Shown one piece after another: positions 1 through 9,435 of a stretch of DNA of 64,000 nt. Origin of the DNA: Mycoemilia scoparia (taxonomy: Eukaryota > Kickxellomycota > Kickxellomycetes > Kickxellales > Kickxellaceae); assembly GCA_027575805.1 (NCBI GenBank), contig JANBPU010000007.1:226172-290171 (forward strand), written 5' to 3'. Within the stretch, counting starts at the first letter, position 1. Every line of letters starts with the position of its first letter. A program made the translations under genes and the position numbers. Below the pieces are notes generated by a model that saw only the letters and a list, made by a program, of their open reading frames with translations, searched no databases and was not told where the DNA came from.

Positions 1-575
1 CTCGCACCTATCACTTTGGCGAGCCCACTGACTGGCAGCGTGAGTGCTTCACCAGGGTCTTGAAGGGACACATTGCTTTAGACCAGGCTGTCTTCCCAGC
101 TGGAACTACCGGGTTTGCTCTTGATCCTCTTGCCCGTATGGCGCTCTGGGAGAAAGGTCTTGATTACCGCCATGGTACTGGACATGGTGTAGGTGCCTTC
201 CTCAATGTTCACGAAGGGCCTCAGGGTGTTGGTGTTCGTCCTTCATTTGCCTCCGCTGGTTTCCAAGCCAACATGACCATCACAAACGAACCTGGTTACT
301 ACGAGGACGGAAACTTTGGCATTCGTATTGAAAACACTTGCATGGTTGTGAGCAAGGAAACTGACTTCAACTTCAGCGGAAATGGCTACTTGACCTTTGA
401 TTCTTGCACTCTTGTACCCATCCAAAAGAAGCTGATTGACAGAAAGATATTCACAGAGTCTGAAGTTGAGTGGCTCAATGCCTACCACAAGCGCGTCTGG
501 GACACCATCAGCCCACGTGTTGAGGATGACACGCTTGCTTACGAATGGCTCAAGCGTGAAACCTCTCCTCTCTAA
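1..575 (+). CDS. Xaa-Pro aminopeptidase (M24B), C-terminal part
   Basis: This is the last 190 or so codons of an aminopeptidase P; the 5' part lies outside the window. The reading frame is open from base 3 to the TAA at 573-575. The enzyme removes the N-terminal residue from peptides whose second residue is proline, using two divalent metal ions. The visible part has the M24B signature: HGTGHGVG with the metal-binding His, then HEGP, TNEPGYY with a metal-ligand Glu, and GIRIEN with the last metal-ligand Glu. It ends with the usual C-terminal section of the long cytosolic three-domain form (animal XPNPEP1, fungal APP1). No signal peptide can be judged because the start is missing. A dispersed repeat (686-866) lies about 110 bp past the stop. 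The family is certain; the subgroup is likely. Confidence 0.93.
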   Translation, partial: RTYHFGEPTDWQRECFTRVLKGHIALDQAVFPAGTTGFALDPLARMALWEKGLDYRHGTGHGVGAFLNVHEGPQGVGVRPSFASAGFQANMTITNEPGYYEDGNFGIRIENTCMVVSKETDFNFSGNGYLTFDSCTLVPIQKKLIDRKIFTESEVEWLNAYHKRVWDTISPRVEDDTLAYEWLKRETSPL

Positions 576-685
576 TGTATTGTCGTAGTAGAGAAGTGTT
601 TTATTATAATAGTTTTTAGTACGTAAAGGAATTAGTGTTATATTTTAAACAGATAACAAAGCCTTAAAAATCGCTGTATAAAGTT

Positions 686-866
686 GAATTTTACTACTGA
701 CCAGCCACACAATGGCTGTGGGTGGGTTCTAACAAATATATACCACAATTTTGAATAGCAAATATTAATGATGGCGAAGGCTCTGATGTATGTTAAGATG
801 TATGTATTATAATAATTATTGATAATTATTTTTTGGGAGACCTTTTATGCCTAATGGCTTGTGAAA
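686..866 (+). repeat. Dispersed repeat family B, copy 1 (internally deleted)
   Basis: This segment is nearly identical to 48888-49124 and to the reverse complement of 30970-31206. It starts near the ACACAATGGCTGTGGGTGGG block and ends near CTAATGGCTTGTGAAA. Compared with the other two copies it lacks about 55 internal bases, and the deletion joins at a short repeated ATGTAT. It lies in the 3' flank of the aminopeptidase gene. No protein is encoded. The rest of 576-1171 is AT-rich with no recognised gene. Confidence 0.8.
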
Positions 867-1171
867 AAAAGACATAAAGCGTGTTAAAGATCATGGTTTA
901 TTTATATAATCTGTGTGATTATTTTATAAGAATGGGCATTTAATAACGAACTATAGTCACCCATATTATAATTTGCCTGAATTTATATGCTATAATGCAT
1001 TGAAAACGTTTCAAACTTTATGCATTTGAGTCTGGCTGACAGGAATTAGTAAAATGTGTCCCCATAATCGCTTTGAATACACAATAAAAGTTGCAGGGCT
1101 ACAAAACCATTACTATTATAATTGATGCAATGCAAATATATCAAAAGTTTCTATAAAATTCAAAAATAAGC

Positions 1172-3243
1172 ATGTGTGATAAAGAACAAAAGATTGTTAA
1201 TACACAAACAGATAAGTTTGAAAATTTAAACGCTGGTAAGTTGATCGTGTGTTAATAATTGACCGGTATATGTATATAGTATATATGTGTATGTAGAGTC
1301 TTGTACTAATAGCATGTGTTTGGCTATTTCGATAAAGAACATGAGGCACATATGGAAAACTACCAGGAGTCGAACGGGAGTGACAACAGTGCTAAGAATG
1401 AAGACTCAGAACATGAAGAAGACACAAATAATGGCGACTCCAAGAGTAAACCCGCACTAACAGCCAACTATCCTGACCATTTGACAGATGAGCAGAAGGA
1501 GCGATTGGAAAATGCAAAGGCGTATGCCAGAGAGCTTCAAGACACTGTAAGTCATAAAAAATAAAAAATATACTCAGGATCAACTGAAATTAAATCCTAA
1601 TCGTATACTGAATGTATTTTTCACTACAGGTATTTAAGGATGTAAAGATAGCTACAGACCCCGCACTTCCAGTTGGTATTCTAAACCCTGGGCTTTCATC
1701 TGGGGTCGATCCGCGTTCGCTCTCAGTGCTTTCGAGAATATATGTTGGGTCTATAAACTTTGAAATGACGGACGATCATATTAGACAAGTATTTGGTGAA
1801 TTTGGTGCAGTAAAAAGCATCAGCATGTCGGTGGATAGCATGACCGGCAGACACAAAGGCTTTGGGTTTGTAGAATATGATGTCCCAGAAGCAGCATCTT
1901 TGGCCATGGAAACTATGAATGGTGCAATGATGGGTGGAAGGTAAGGAATAAGTTTGAATATATATATATATATATATATATTCAAACTTCAATATTTAAC
2001 CTGGGATTTGAGTAGCAAGGTCGATGGTTATTTTCTGTATAATGGTGTCTGTATTTATATAGGCAATTGAAAGTTGGTCGACCAAACAACTATAATCTTG
2101 TTGTTGCACAAGGTTTTACTCTGCCACCAGAAGAACGGGTATATATATCGAATATCAATGAGCAGGTGTCAGAACTAGACATTAAAACTATTTTAAGTCC
2201 ATTTGGAAATGTCGCAAAATGCGTACTAGCGGTAAGTAAACACTTGCTTTTATACCCTACTGCATTTAGAAACATGAATATCTTGGTTATACTTGTTTGC
2301 TTGTTTATTTTACAAACAGCCCGACATGCTAACTCGTAAACACAAGGGATGGGGGTAAGTTAAGCATAAGCTTTACAAATTTACCATTGCTCAAAGAGTA
2401 TAACAACCATCCTTACCAATGCTTTTCGCTATAAAAATAGCTTTGTAGAGTTTGACAACAGAGAATCGGCAAAGACAGCAGCACAGACAATGAACGGGTT
2501 TAAACTTGGAAACCAGTTGATGAGAGTGCGTGTTTGTGTTGTCGGTGGGCCACTAGGTGATGGTATGGCTGCGCTTGAAAAGCTACCTCAACCTAACCTT
2601 TCAAAGATGTCTCTACCAAACGAAGTCCTCTCGGTTGCAGAATCAATAAACAGCTCCCTTGGTGCCACTACAACAACACCAGCAGTCCTCACACAGTCAC
2701 CTCAAACAGCCCAACCTGCCAATGTAGGCTCAGTCGATGACTCTGTTGTTGATGATGATGATGACATAAAAATTAATTCAAAGCAGCGACAAAGGATAAT
2801 GCAGCAGCTGTCAAGAGGGGGTGAGAGATCTACTGTGGTGTGTCTCTCAAACATTGCAAATCCAGAAGAGCTAGACTCAGAGCTGATTACAGATATCAGT
2901 GATGAATGCTCTAAGTATGGTTCAATTGTCAAGGTTGTGGGGCATATTAGCAAGCCCCACGAAATGGAATCAGAATATGATGTCGTAAAGATATTTATCA
3001 AATATGAAACTGGAGAAGGTAGCTGTCATCCATTCATTAATTGAACTACTGGAAACTATGCATCAACAAAACTTCCAAGGTGCTAAAATTAACTTATTAT
3101 TTGTATATATAGATGTTGAAAAAGCAATCACCTCTTTGAATAAAAGGTGGTTTGGAGGAAAACAAATTCAAGCAAAATCCTATGATGAAGATAAATACAG
3201 ATCTGAAACAAGTGCTGATACGATTATTTATATTCCAGAATAA
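1172..3243 (+). CDS. PUF60-like poly(U)-binding splicing factor
   Basis: Seven exons: 1172-1235, 1338-1546, 1630-1940, 2063-2231, 2320-2354, 2441-3018, 3113-3243; 498 residues. The product is a nuclear RNA-binding protein of the PUF60/Half-pint family, which binds pyrimidine-rich tracts and assists 3' splice-site recognition with U2AF. RRM1 is at about 126-200, RRM2 at about 223-295, and a C-terminal U2AF-homology motif at about 395-495 carries the expected Arg-X-Phe (RWF) for binding ULM tryptophans. The N-terminus is acidic. The first exon is the least certain. It was chosen because its GTAAGT donor and a TACTAAT branch site at 1304-1310 give an in-frame join; the alternative start is the ATG at 1352. 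Intron 3 (1941-2062) contains a perfect palindrome. Confidence 0.88.
1951..1988. repeat. Perfect 38-bp TA-cored palindrome in PUF60 intron 3
   Basis: The sequence AGTTTGAA, then a TA run, then TTCAAACT reads the same on both strands over 38 bases (two 19-base arms). It starts ten bases after the 5' splice site. In the pre-mRNA it could fold into a long AU hairpin. Confidence 0.9.
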
Positions 3244-3419
3244 GTTTAATATTGTGGCATTTTTGGTAGTAGTGTCTCATGTGAATAAATTGGGTTTATC
3301 TTCAAAATTGTTTGGAATAATTCAAGATCCTGCTTATAATATCTCTTTAAGGCATATTAGTAGATTAAAATCAAAATATCAGATCTATGTTATCTTATTT
3401 TTAAATTACTCTTTATTGA

Positions 3420-3501
3420 GTCAGTATGGCCGAGTGGTTAAGGCGTTAGACTTGAAATCTAATGAGCATTGCTCTCACAGGTTCAAATCCTGTTGCTGAC
3501 G
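3420..3501 (+). tRNA. tRNA-Ser (anticodon TGA)
   Basis: An 82-nt cloverleaf. The acceptor stem GTCAGTA pairs with TGCTGAC, followed by a discriminator G at 3501. The D-arm holds the A-box TGGCCGAGTGG. The anticodon stem TTAGA/TCTAA closes the loop CTTGAAA with anticodon TGA at 3453-3455, reading UCA. The long variable arm GAGCATTGCTCTC is the class II mark of serine tRNAs, and the T-arm holds GGTTCAAATCC. There is no intron, and no CCA is encoded, as expected for a eukaryotic nuclear tRNA. Confidence 0.95.
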
Positions 3502-3771
3502 ATATTTTTGTGTCACCATATTTTTACACAACAACAAACTACATTGCTATGCATTTTCAATAAAAGTGTTCAACAAGTTAGATTATTATATTTTCACTAA
3601 CACTCTTAATTAAATGCATGATTATTACGAACGATATTAAAATGCTTATTTTTATTTTTCAAAGCCCAATTATCTACCTACACACTTTAAAAAAGCCGCT
3701 GGATGCATGGTTGGGGACAAAAATTGAAATAAACAAAATGATGTTCATCGTTTCATTAATGCCAGCTCTTG

Positions 3772-3918
3772 ATTGGCTGTTTCCAAACGTGTTTTGATTC
3801 ACAAGTTGTTTACTTTTAAAAACACGTAAAAGATTACCAATACTTTTATTTAAGCCGAGCTGATGTTGTAGTGTTGTTTATTTTGAAAACAAAAATAGAC
3901 TGTCTGGAAACAGCCAAT
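3772..3918. repeat. MITE-like element with 14-bp perfect terminal inverted repeats
   Basis: ATTGGCTGTTTCCA at 3772-3785 is matched exactly by its reverse complement at 3905-3918, bounding a 147-bp AT-rich segment with no open reading frame. It sits in the gap between the tRNA and the 3' end of the Wee1 gene (3502-4167). I see no second copy in the window, so calling it a transposable element is inference. The rest of this gap is AT-rich with no gene. Confidence 0.55.
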
Positions 3919-4167
3919 AAATTTTGAGGTATTGAACAGTTTTATTAAATGGTCAACAAATTGAAGAAAACTAATTAAAAATAAAACACCTCAATGAAAA
4001 CAGAGGGAAACAACTATGTGAAATTTTGGGTGGATAACAAATGAGGGTTTTGGGTGTACTAAGGAAACGGTGCGTATTTACAAATTAGAAGATAGTTGAA
4101 TAACAGGAGTGGGAGTAAGGAGAGTAGTTTCTATACAAAGCTCGAAGTAAAAGGAGTAATCTAAATT

Positions 4168-6276
4168 TTACACAGTGGGGGAAATAGTCTTGGTTGCGAC
4201 TTGACAACTAGAGTTAGAGAGGACTGCGTCAATAGTTGGTCTTTGTGCTGGGTCTGGATTGAGCATGGATGTGATGATGCTACGAAGCTCTGAGGATATC
4301 TGGAGACTATCCCAGTTGGCATCAGTAAAGTCGCCTTGTCTCAACCTCTGCCATTCTGGGCCGTTATCAGGAAGAACCACATTGGCAACTATCTCAAGAA
4401 GAACAAGCCCCAAGCTAAAGACATCTGATGCTTTTCCACAAGAGCCACGGAGGAGTTCAGGTGCAAGATATTCACGGTCACCCTCAAGGTCCTTTCCTTG
4501 CTTGACTGGGAGTTTAGAGGCATGTCCAAAGTCACCGATTTTGAGTAGTCCGTCATTGCCAACTAGGATGTTTGATGGCTTGATATCAAGGTGTATGATA
4601 TCCATGCTATGCATGTGGGAAAGGCCCTTGCCTATAGAAGACAAAACCTGCCAGGCCCTCTCTTCAAGGTTGCTATCATTGTTTGCTTCCTCATCGAGAA
4701 ACTCTTCGAGAGTTCCTCTTTCGCATAGTTCGGTTTGAAGATATAGGTGACCATACTGTTCCCAAGCATCGACAAGGCGTACACAGTAGGGTGACTCAGC
4801 AAGTGACCACATTATGCGAACCTCTTCCAACTTGGCCAAACGGTCCTTGCGGCCCTCAAATGGCGCTTTTGTCTTTTTAACAGCAAACACATTGCCAGTT
4901 TCCATGTCTCTTGCGTGATATACAAAAGAAAAGGAGCCGGCTCCGATGCGCTCAACTATGTCGAACTGTTGCTCAAGATGATCGAGATAGCCAAGGCCTT
5001 CAATGGAAGCTTGCTCAGGAGGTGAGAAATAACTGGAGCCATGTGAGTCGCTGAGACCTTTGGAAAAGTACTCGGGTCTGAGAAAGTGAGGATAATTGGT
5101 AGCATATCCATTAATGATTTGGGGCATTTGCGGACGTTCTGTGGGAAGGATCTTTGGCGATTCGGATAGAACTGGGCTGGTGGCCATCTGCATACTGTCA
5201 GCCTCCTCATGGCTGTAGTTGTCACAGAACATGAATGTATCATCCTCGTCACGCCTACCAGTATTATCATTTCTGTGATGAAGCGTCGAAGAGGATGAGA
5301 AGGAGGAGCCGGTTTCGCTTTGGGCATCGTCATTATCAACTGTACCATCGGCGCTGGGCTTGGGTGCGTTGATTCCTGTCCTCAGTGATTCTTCTATGCT
5401 TGACTCAAAGATATCATCTGGGCGCTTCGCTGTTGAATCGAGGCCTTGAAGTTTTCCAAGAGGAAAAGCAGGCGGTGGTGCAAAAGAGCCTCGTTTCGTG
5501 TAGGATATCGGGCTATCGTCTTCATTGTGTCCAGGCAAGCGAAATCCTGGTGGAGGCTGTGAATAAAGCTTGGACTTGAAGTCTGGTAGCTCAAGGCCGC
5601 CGGTAGTTTCTGGATACTCTTCAACCAGGGTGTTGTTTCGACCGCGCTGCCTGACAGATGATAGTGGAGTTGAAAGCAGGTCGGTCTCGGGACCAACATG
5701 GACCTTCTTGGTTATTTTCAGACTCTCAAGTGAAGGGCTTCGGTGCTTCCCAAGTCTGAAAGGGTCAGAAAAGTTGAAAGCGCCATTTTGCTGGAAGCTG
5801 TGTGGTAGAGAAACAGCCCCCTCAGAGGCAGTTGTGGCAAACAGCGGCGTTTTCTTACAAGGCGTGTCGGGAATAGAAAAGGTAGCGCTTGCGGGTGGCC
5901 TCAGAGGCTTGTTTTTCTTTGATATTAATCCAGTCGACGCAAAAGCGCTTGGGTCAGGCCTGACAAGTTTTGTAGCTGGTGGTGTAAATAGGTTTGCACT
6001 GACTTTAACGGAAGATGGCGGAAATGAGAGCTGCTGCATCATGCTTAGCGTACCAGGCTTGCGCACTGTAGAGACAGACTCTCTTCCAAAAGCTGTCTCT
6101 TGGCCAGTTGTTTGGTTGGTTTTGGAACGGTTGCTTGGTGTTAAAGTTTGAAGCGAGGTAGGCAGTGTTCTGCGGCGGAGCCTCGATGTTGTTGTGGTGG
6201 TAGGTGTTGAAAACATGGGCGCACCGCCCTTGCGTAGCGAGCATTTGTTAGACGTGCGGTGTGGTGTGTTGACCAT
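4168..6276 (-). CDS. wee1: Wee1-family mitosis inhibitor protein kinase
   Basis: A single exon of 702 codons. It starts at the ATG complementary to 6274-6276; the frame stays open seven codons further upstream, but only from a GTG. The kinase domain spans about residues 437-690: glycine loop GAGSFSFV, ATP lysine in AVKK, catalytic HLDIKPSN, DFG in GDFGHAS, and the EGDREYLAPE activation segment diagnostic of the Wee1/Mik1/Swe1/Myt1 group. Wee1 kinases phosphorylate Cdc2/CDK1 on the inhibitory tyrosine in the glycine loop and hold cells in G2. The N-terminal 430 residues are Ser/Thr/Pro-rich with many SP and TP sites, as in other fungal Wee1 proteins, and probably carry regulatory phosphorylation. 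It is the only complete protein gene here without an intron. Myt1 would have a C-terminal membrane segment; none is seen. Confidence 0.93.
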   Translation of the reverse strand: MVNTPHRTSNKCSLRKGGAPMFSTPTTTTTSRLRRRTLPTSLQTLTPSNRSKTNQTTGQETAFGRESVSTVRKPGTLSMMQQLSFPPSSVKVSANLFTPPATKLVRPDPSAFASTGLISKKNKPLRPPASATFSIPDTPCKKTPLFATTASEGAVSLPHSFQQNGAFNFSDPFRLGKHRSPSLESLKITKKVHVGPETDLLSTPLSSVRQRGRNNTLVEEYPETTGGLELPDFKSKLYSQPPPGFRLPGHNEDDSPISYTKRGSFAPPPAFPLGKLQGLDSTAKRPDDIFESSIEESLRTGINAPKPSADGTVDNDDAQSETGSSFSSSSTLHHRNDNTGRRDEDDTFMFCDNYSHEEADSMQMATSPVLSESPKILPTERPQMPQIINGYATNYPHFLRPEYFSKGLSDSHGSSYFSPPEQASIEGLGYLDHLEQQFDIVERIGAGSFSFVYHARDMETGNVFAVKKTKAPFEGRKDRLAKLEEVRIMWSLAESPYCVRLVDAWEQYGHLYLQTELCERGTLEEFLDEEANNDSNLEERAWQVLSSIGKGLSHMHSMDIIHLDIKPSNILVGNDGLLKIGDFGHASKLPVKQGKDLEGDREYLAPELLRGSCGKASDVFSLGLVLLEIVANVVLPDNGPEWQRLRQGDFTDANWDSLQISSELRSIITSMLNPDPAQRPTIDAVLSNSSCQVATKTISPTV

Positions 6277-7252
6277 TTTTGCAAGGATTGTACACACTGC
6301 TGGCGGTGGGTATCTGAGTCGTCGATATAATATATATATATATATATACGCTATGAGTATGTATGAGTGTATTTATATACTACGGGTATCGATATATAAA
6401 GATGATAAAATATAGGAGTAGATAAAAATATGATATATAATATAAAGTATAAAATAAGAGGGAAAACAAGGAAAAGAAAATGACAGGATAGGCGAAAATC
6501 ACGAGAGAAGGTATTGGATTAAAGGGCCTAAAAACAAACAAAGGCAGAGAAAAGGATTGGCAGTGGAACGGAGGTAGATTGAGCTGCACAAATAGGCTGC
6601 TAAGTAGCACCAAGGCACTGGGGGCTATATGTAAGCAAGAGTGGGGGAAAGGTGTGGAAGGCAAAGTGAGCAGTTGCAAGAAAATGAGAAGTAGCTTGGA
6701 AGCCAGAAAGGTGTTGAGATGGAGAAATGAGAGAGAGAGAGAGAGGGAAGAGCAAGGTGTGTGTACTATCTGAGGAAACTTGCCAGCTTTATGTATAAAC
6801 AAGCTGGTCCAAACAAGTTACAGTCTGCGTGTTGCTGCCTGTACACAGTGCATTTACATCAGTCGCACTCGCCACTGATAAATCACCCGCATGAGCGGAA
6901 TCTCCTCATTGGCCGTGATGCATGTTGTGAGGTTAGCCCCCAGTATCTGCTTCCCTTTCATCCAAATGGTGTGGCCACACATTCAAAACATTTTCCTGAT
7001 CCTTCTACCTGCACTGTCATACCCAGAAACGTGAGCCCATTAAGAAAGCGCATGGAAATTGAGCTGCTAGCTCTAAGCAGCTCTCAAGCTACCATATGTT
7101 TGCTATGCTCTGGATTCACGAGCTCTTACTGCCTTTTGTTGGCGCATACATACATGTTGCATCTCTTGTATTGTTGTCGGTAAAAATAGAACAGAGAAAA
7201 GTTCATGTCAATTCTATCAAAACTGTTTGAGCAGAGTCTATGGAAAAGTCTG
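6277..7252. other. Intergenic gap, upstream of wee1
   Basis: This is the 5' flank of wee1 and the 3' flank of the next minus-strand gene. It holds a (TA)n run at about 6325-6348, an AT-rich stretch to 6440, and a (GA)n microsatellite at 6729-6746, read as CT-rich on the wee1 strand. Open frames here lack a supported ATG or homology. I see no gene. Confidence 0.6.
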
Positions 7253-8811
7253 TCAGTTGACGGTCAGTGCCATGTCTGATCCACCCAGTGCCTTGGTCAC
7301 GGCCTTGGCATCCTTCAGGACTTCTGCTGCCTTTTCCAAGCATTCGAAGTCTACCGAGCGGGTGTCTGCAGGGTACTGGGTCTGCTCAAACCACTGCTCA
7401 ACATCATCTCGGCCATACCCAAACCTGTCCATTATAAATTGAATGGATTCGTCGCGCTGTGTAGGCGATGCGTCTGTGCCAACAAATTTGCTGATAGAGT
7501 CATTCAGTGCTACAAGGAAGCTGCTGACCTCCTTCTTGTGGGCGGAAACGTATGACTCCTTGGCGACAATAGAAAAGGCGGGCCATGGGGGCGCTACCAC
7601 GCCAAGCATTTTGAGATCCCCCCTGTCATAGTAACGCTTGGTAGTAGTCCTTTCCCACATAAACGCATCAACTTCGCCAGACTTGGTTCCCTGGACCAGA
7701 TCATCGATGCCACCAAGGACTTTGAATTTAAGGTCGTCTCCCCACTGATGGACTGTGGATGCGTAGAGGGGCATTACGTGGCTACCGCTGCCCATCCTGC
7801 TGACACCAAATGTCCCAGCAGCCAGACCATCCATAGCTTTGATCTGCGAGTCTGGTGCAATGGAGACCGCCCAGGCTAATCATTAAAAACAGAAAGCATG
7901 AAACACACACATGTTCATTATATCATAGCGAGTACAGTGTGGTTGTTGTAGCAGTGGTCTGAAGCACGGGGCCCATGTGTGGTGGCCCAAACATAAACGG
8001 TCTCTGTTATGAGATAGAGAGAACGAAGCAACACTTACGCAATGGTGACTGAACAAATGTTCCAATGACTCGAAGCTCGCTATTTCCATTACAAATGGCT
8101 ACAGTTTTAGATAGACAGAATGCATTTGTTAAGAATATCTGTTTGCTTTCAAAAACAAATATAATGATGGACCCATTGGTCACTAGCGGTCCTCCATGGT
8201 TAGATAATAGGCATGTTACCTGAAATGGCACCCTCAGTTACGCAGATAGCCAGGTCAAGCTTTTCGTCCATAACTAGTCGAACCATCTTTAACCATTGCC
8301 AACAATCAAAATAGGACATCAGTTTTACTAACGTCGAAAAGCGCAGGCCTCTCTAAGCCATATTTGTGTATAATGCGTCCTATTCTATCCTTCACTGAAA
8401 AGTGCTTTCTACTTACTTCGCCTGTTCCTACTGTCATAAGGGGCTTTTTCTTTTTAGATTCATGCCAATAGTATGCGTATATATAGGAAACTCCTTAAGC
8501 CACCCCTTGAGGCTTTCCAGTAAACCAGAATAGGCTAGAGGCTTGTTTATAAATAACAGATACTTACACTTGCACAGTGAGATTTCTATCGGAGTCCCTA
8601 CTTCCTCAAAGTATCCCTTGCTTTCTGCTTTCACTAAGGGAGCCGAAAAGTGCTCTGGAACTATTTCCACATAAGGAAATTTGCTTTTAGTTGCATTACT
8701 ATTACGCTTACTACTGTTTCTGGTGCTTTTCTATCGATATCCAGGTAGCATAGTTGCATAAGCCAATATCACCGTGTTTTGGCACCTACCGCAGCCAACA
8801 CGAATAGTCAT
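7253..8811 (-). CDS. Ca3427-like protein with a periplasmic-binding-protein type 2 fold
   Basis: Six exons on the minus strand: 8811-8790, 8660-8568, 8430-8417, 8286-8220, 8098-8039, 7875-7253; 292 residues. The translation follows the pattern of the fungal Ca3427-like family, which shares the SsuA/THI5-like PBP2 fold. In order: N-terminal MTIRVGCVPEHFSAPL, a GTGE loop, LDLAICVTEG, GTFVQSPL, then GTFGVSRMGSGSHVM. In bacteria such folds bind small ligands for ABC uptake; the fungal role and ligand are not established and I do not assign one. No signal peptide is present. Exon 3 is only 14 nt but has proper splice sites and supplies the conserved GTGE, so it is probably real. A Pro follows SPL where I would expect Arg. 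It shares a roughly 620-bp divergent upstream region with the IleRS gene. Confidence 0.8.
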
Positions 8812-9435
8812 TCTCAAAATGCTTTATTGATAAAATATGGATAGATCAAAAGAGATAAGAAATGTGTTTTGTAGCGGATCATGTTTGTGGTGACTGTTAT
8901 GGAGGCTGCTGCTGGCTCTGGCATATACATGTGAGTATGCATACATGTTATTAAACACGCCCTGCTTGTGATTTTGCCTTCCAATCTGATTGTGAAAACA
9001 ATGCCTTAACCCTTGTTTCAAAATAAAAATGCTGGTGAGAAAAAACTGCAGGCATTGGATTAAGAACTGATGGTTGTGGTAAAATCATTGTGAAAAAAAT
9101 AACATACACATCTTGGTTGTTTACTGCTAACCATGCTACTTTGCAACTCCCTACTTTTCAATTTTTTGCCCTCGATATTTTTTGTTGCCCTTTTTAATGA
9201 GCAGGGATGTGAAGACTGCTAGCATTAAACATTATCCCAAGGTCATTGATAGCTTCGTGGCTTTGTGATTAATTCGATCTCCGCTCTAGCATTGGGATAA
9301 GTCCTTATCACTGTTATTAGTGTAATCAAGACCCATACATTAGTACCTTTTTTGCAATATCCATTTCGTTTTACCATAAATGTATTGGGATATCCCACTC
9401 TATTACAAGCATAACACTTTAAAGCACTACTTTTA
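8812..9435. promoter_or_regulatory. Divergent intergenic region between the PBP-like gene and IleRS
   Basis: A 624-bp gap between two divergent start codons, which must hold both promoters and 5' UTRs. I see no clear TATA box or known operator and no open frame worth calling. Confidence 0.5.

Noticed and set aside
6761..7183. 140-codon open frame upstream of wee1
   Set aside because: Begins at GTG and has no homology; treated as chance.
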